Assembly (NCBI GenBank): GCA_021157505.1
Contig: JAGGWI010000280.1
Coordinates: 1-6,036, forward strand
Direction: 5' to 3'
Source: Desulfuromusa sp.
GTDB lineage: Bacteria; Desulfobacterota; Desulfuromonadia; Desulfuromonadales; Geopsychrobacteraceae
DNA: 6,036 bases
Within the stretch, counting starts at the first letter, position 1, and each line of letters begins with the position of its first letter. The translations under genes were made by a program, and so were the position numbers. Below are positions 3,979 through 6,036 of this stretch, piece after piece. The notes beneath the pieces were generated by a model. It was not told the origin of the DNA. It was given only the letters and a program-made list of their open reading frames with translations, and made no database searches.

Positions 3979-6036
3979 ATGAGTGGGCGGACAACGAAAA
4001 TAATAATTCTAGCTGTCATTGCTGTTCTGGTTGCAAGTTTTTTCATCTTCGATCTGGGGCAATATTTGACTTTGGGTTATCTTAAAAGCCAGCAACAGGT
4101 ATTTAATGACTATTACCTGCACAACCGTTTTTCTACTCTGCTGATCTATTTTGTTATTTACATTGTGGTAACCGCCTTGTCTCTGCCGGGGGCTGCGGTA
4201 ATGACCCTTGCCGGAGGAGCATTGTTTGGCCTCTGGACCGCTGTGGTGGTGGTCAGTTTTGCCAGCAGTATCGGCGCAACTCTGGCCTTTCTGGTTTCCC
4301 GTTTCCTGTTGCGAGACTGGGTACAGGGAAAGTTTGGCGATAAGCTCCAGGCAATTAATGAGGGGATAGAAAAAGAGGGTGCTTTTTACCTGTTCTCCCT
4401 CCGCCTGGTTCCGCTCTTTCCGTTTTTTGTCATCAATCTGGTGATGGGATTGACCCCGCTCAAAACTTCCCTTTACTACATTGTCAGTCAGGTGGGGATG
4501 TTGGCGGGAACCTTTGTTTATGTTAATGCCGGAACCCAGATCGGCCAACTTGAAAGTGCGGGTGGAATCCTTTCCTTCGGGCTTTTAGTCTCATTTGCTC
4601 TCCTCGGTATATTTCCTTTGGTAGCGAAGCGGATTCTTGGTGTGTTTCAGGCGCGGAAAGTTTTTGCCGGACACCCGAAACCGCAAAAGTTTGATTATAA
4701 TCTGGTGGTCCTGGGTGCTGGGAGTGGAGGCCTGGTCAGTTCTTATATTGCCGCTGCCGTCAAAGCAAAAGTGGCATTGATTGAAAAGCACAAAATGGGT
4801 GGTGATTGCCTCAACACCGGCTGTGTTCCAAGTAAAGCGCTGTTGCGGAGTGCCAAGATGTTGTCCTATGCAAAGCGGGCTCAGGAGTTTGGTTTTAAGA
4901 AAGCAGAGATTGATTTTGACTTTGCCACGGTGATGGAGCGGGTACAGCAGAAAATCGCTCAGGTAGAACCTCATGACTCAGTTGAACGGTATACCAGTCT
5001 TGGGGTCGAAGTGATTGAGGGGGAGGCAAAAATCACCTCCCCGTGGACGGTTGAAGTCAACGGGAAAACTTTGACCACCCGGAGCATTATTGTTGCTACC
5101 GGAGCCAGACCTTTTGTTCCGTCTATTGAGGGGTTGGAACAAATTGATTATCTGACTTCTGATAATTTATGGAAATTACGTGAACTTCCCAAAAAGCTGG
5201 TGGTGCTCGGCGGTGGTCCGATTGGGAGTGAAATGGCCCAGGCATTTGCCCGTTTGGGGAGTCGAGTGACGCAAGTTGAGATGGGTCCCCGGATCATCGG
5301 GCGTGAAGATCCGGAGGTTGGTGAATTTATTCGTCAGAAATTTATTGACGAGGGGATTCAGGTGCTGACTGAGCATCAGGCGCAAGAAGTACGGCTTGAT
5401 TCTGGACGCAAGTGGTTGGTTTGCGAACATCAGGGTGAAAAAATTAAAGTTGAATTTGACCAACTGTTGATTGCCGTTGGCCGTAAAGCGAATGTAACCG
5501 GCTTCGGACTGGAAGAATTGGGGGTCGAGATCGCTCCCCGTGGAACCATTGCCAGTGATCCATTTTTACGCACCAATTTCCCCAATATCTATTGTGTCGG
5601 AGATGTTGCTGGTCCCTATCAGTTTACCCATACAGCAGCGCATCAGGCCTGGTATGCTGCAGTCAATGCTCTTTTCGGGCAGTTCAAAAGTTTCAAGGTT
5701 GATTACCGGGTGATCCCCTGGTGCACTTTCACCGATGCTGAAGTGGCCAGAGTGGGTCTCAACGAAACCGAAGCAAAACAACAGAAAATTCCCTTTGAGG
5801 TGACCCGTTACGGGATTGACGATCTGGATCGGGCGATTGCCGATAGTGAAGATCATGGCTGGGTCAAGGTGTTGACCAGACCCGGTTCTGATAAAATTCT
5901 TGGAGTAACCATTGTTGGCACCCATGCCGGTGACCTGCTGGCAGAATATGTTCTGGCGATGAAGTATAAACTTGGCCTGAACAAAATTCTCGGAACCATT
6001 CACACCTATCCGACATTATCTGAAATGAATAAAGCG
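3979..6036 (+). CDS. VTT (TVP38/TMEM64) membrane domain fused to a mercuric-reductase/lipoamide-dehydrogenase-like flavoprotein (3' end outside window)
   Basis: ATG 3979 has AAAGGA about 8 nt upstream. The frame is open for 686 codons to the right edge; by homology to the family end (HTYPTLSE) only some tens of residues are missing. Residues 1-220 form a multi-pass membrane unit: a first helix at ~7-25, then a VTT/SNARE-associated domain with SLPGAAVMTLAGG (P70-G71) and LRLVPLFPF (R142, P145), typical of DedA/TVP38 proteins. After a basic stretch, residues 238 onward are a class I pyridine nucleotide-disulfide oxidoreductase. It has FAD-binding GAGSGG (246-251), the redox-active GGDCLNTGCVPSK (C277, C282), NAD(P)-binding GGGPIG (411-416), GD (541-542) of the second FAD motif and a C-terminal dimerisation domain. 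The position of the lipoamide-dehydrogenase active-site His is Tyr677 (HTYPTLSE). No N-terminal heavy-metal-binding domain is present. Both halves are in one uninterrupted frame, so this is a true fusion placing a disulfide reductase at the inner membrane. The substrate is unknown. The gene is probably cotranscribed with the AhpD-like gene. Confidence 0.93.
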   Translation, partial: MSGRTTKIIILAVIAVLVASFFIFDLGQYLTLGYLKSQQQVFNDYYLHNRFSTLLIYFVIYIVVTALSLPGAAVMTLAGGALFGLWTAVVVVSFASSIGATLAFLVSRFLLRDWVQGKFGDKLQAINEGIEKEGAFYLFSLRLVPLFPFFVINLVMGLTPLKTSLYYIVSQVGMLAGTFVYVNAGTQIGQLESAGGILSFGLLVSFALLGIFPLVAKRILGVFQARKVFAGHPKPQKFDYNLVVLGAGSGGLVSSYIAAAVKAKVALIEKHKMGGDCLNTGCVPSKALLRSAKMLSYAKRAQEFGFKKAEIDFDFATVMERVQQKIAQVEPHDSVERYTSLGVEVIEGEAKITSPWTVEVNGKTLTTRSIIVATGARPFVPSIEGLEQIDYLTSDNLWKLRELPKKLVVLGGGPIGSEMAQAFARLGSRVTQVEMGPRIIGREDPEVGEFIRQKFIDEGIQVLTEHQAQEVRLDSGRKWLVCEHQGEKIKVEFDQLLIAVGRKANVTGFGLEELGVEIAPRGTIASDPFLRTNFPNIYCVGDVAGPYQFTHTAAHQAWYAAVNALFGQFKSFKVDYRVIPWCTFTDAEVARVGLNETEAKQQKIPFEVTRYGIDDLDRAIADSEDHGWVKVLTRPGSDKILGVTIVGTHAGDLLAEYVLAMKYKLGLNKILGTIHTYPTLSEMNKA

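Noticed and set aside
4009..4974. Two long minus-strand open frames (4009-4548, 4591-4974)
   Set aside because: They lie wholly antisense to the VTT-reductase gene, whose plus-strand motifs run without interruption, and their translations show no recognisable domain.
5176..6003. Minus-strand open frames at 5176-5463 and 5566-6003
   Set aside because: They are antisense to conserved NAD(P)- and FAD-binding segments of the reductase and have low-complexity composition typical of shadow frames.
3979..6036. Calling the fusion a mercuric reductase (merA)
   Set aside because: No N-terminal metal-binding domain and no mer genes are seen, and the C-terminal vicinal Cys pair region is outside the window. 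Only family-level similarity is supported.

Overview
The window is bacterial, gene-dense and entirely plus-strand: six genes plus short regulatory gaps, with no RNA genes, CRISPR or mobile elements seen. GC looks moderate (around half, not computed). Anaerobe-style radical SAM chemistry beside thiol-redox enzymes, and a membrane VTT domain fused to a flavin disulfide reductase, recall Desulfuromonas/Geobacter-type Desulfobacterota. That placement is a guess from memory, not from a marker gene.

Left block (2-2686). It holds the C-terminal tail of an integral membrane protein (cut by the left edge), then a divergent metallophosphoesterase-fold protein, a small FAD/NAD(P) oxidoreductase and a radical SAM protein with a Cys-rich C-terminus. 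Spacing is tight (4-nt overlap, 21-nt gap, 14-nt overlap), so these are probably one operon. The phosphoesterase-like protein keeps the ligands of only one of the two usual metal sites. The flavoprotein is a plausible electron donor for the radical SAM enzyme. The pathway is not identifiable from the sequence.

Control gap (2687-2800). A candidate sigma70-type promoter is followed by an 18-bp near-perfect palindrome centred on GACCGGTC, just ahead of a TetR-family gene. This fits an autoregulated second operon.

Right block (2801-6036). A TetR/AcrR-type regulator with a single cysteine is followed 13 nt later by an AhpD/carboxymuconolactone-decarboxylase-like protein with a CxxCxxxH redox centre. 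After 31 more nt comes a large fusion of an N-terminal VTT (TVP38/TMEM64/DedA-like) membrane domain to a lipoamide-dehydrogenase/mercuric-reductase-like flavoprotein, cut by the right edge close to its natural end. The block reads as a thiol- or electrophile-responsive unit: a regulator, a dithiol peroxidase-like protein and a membrane-tethered disulfide reductase that might reduce it.

Most notable are the degenerate metal site of the phosphoesterase-like protein, its pairing with the flavoprotein and radical SAM enzyme, and the VTT-reductase fusion whose usual catalytic His is Tyr.
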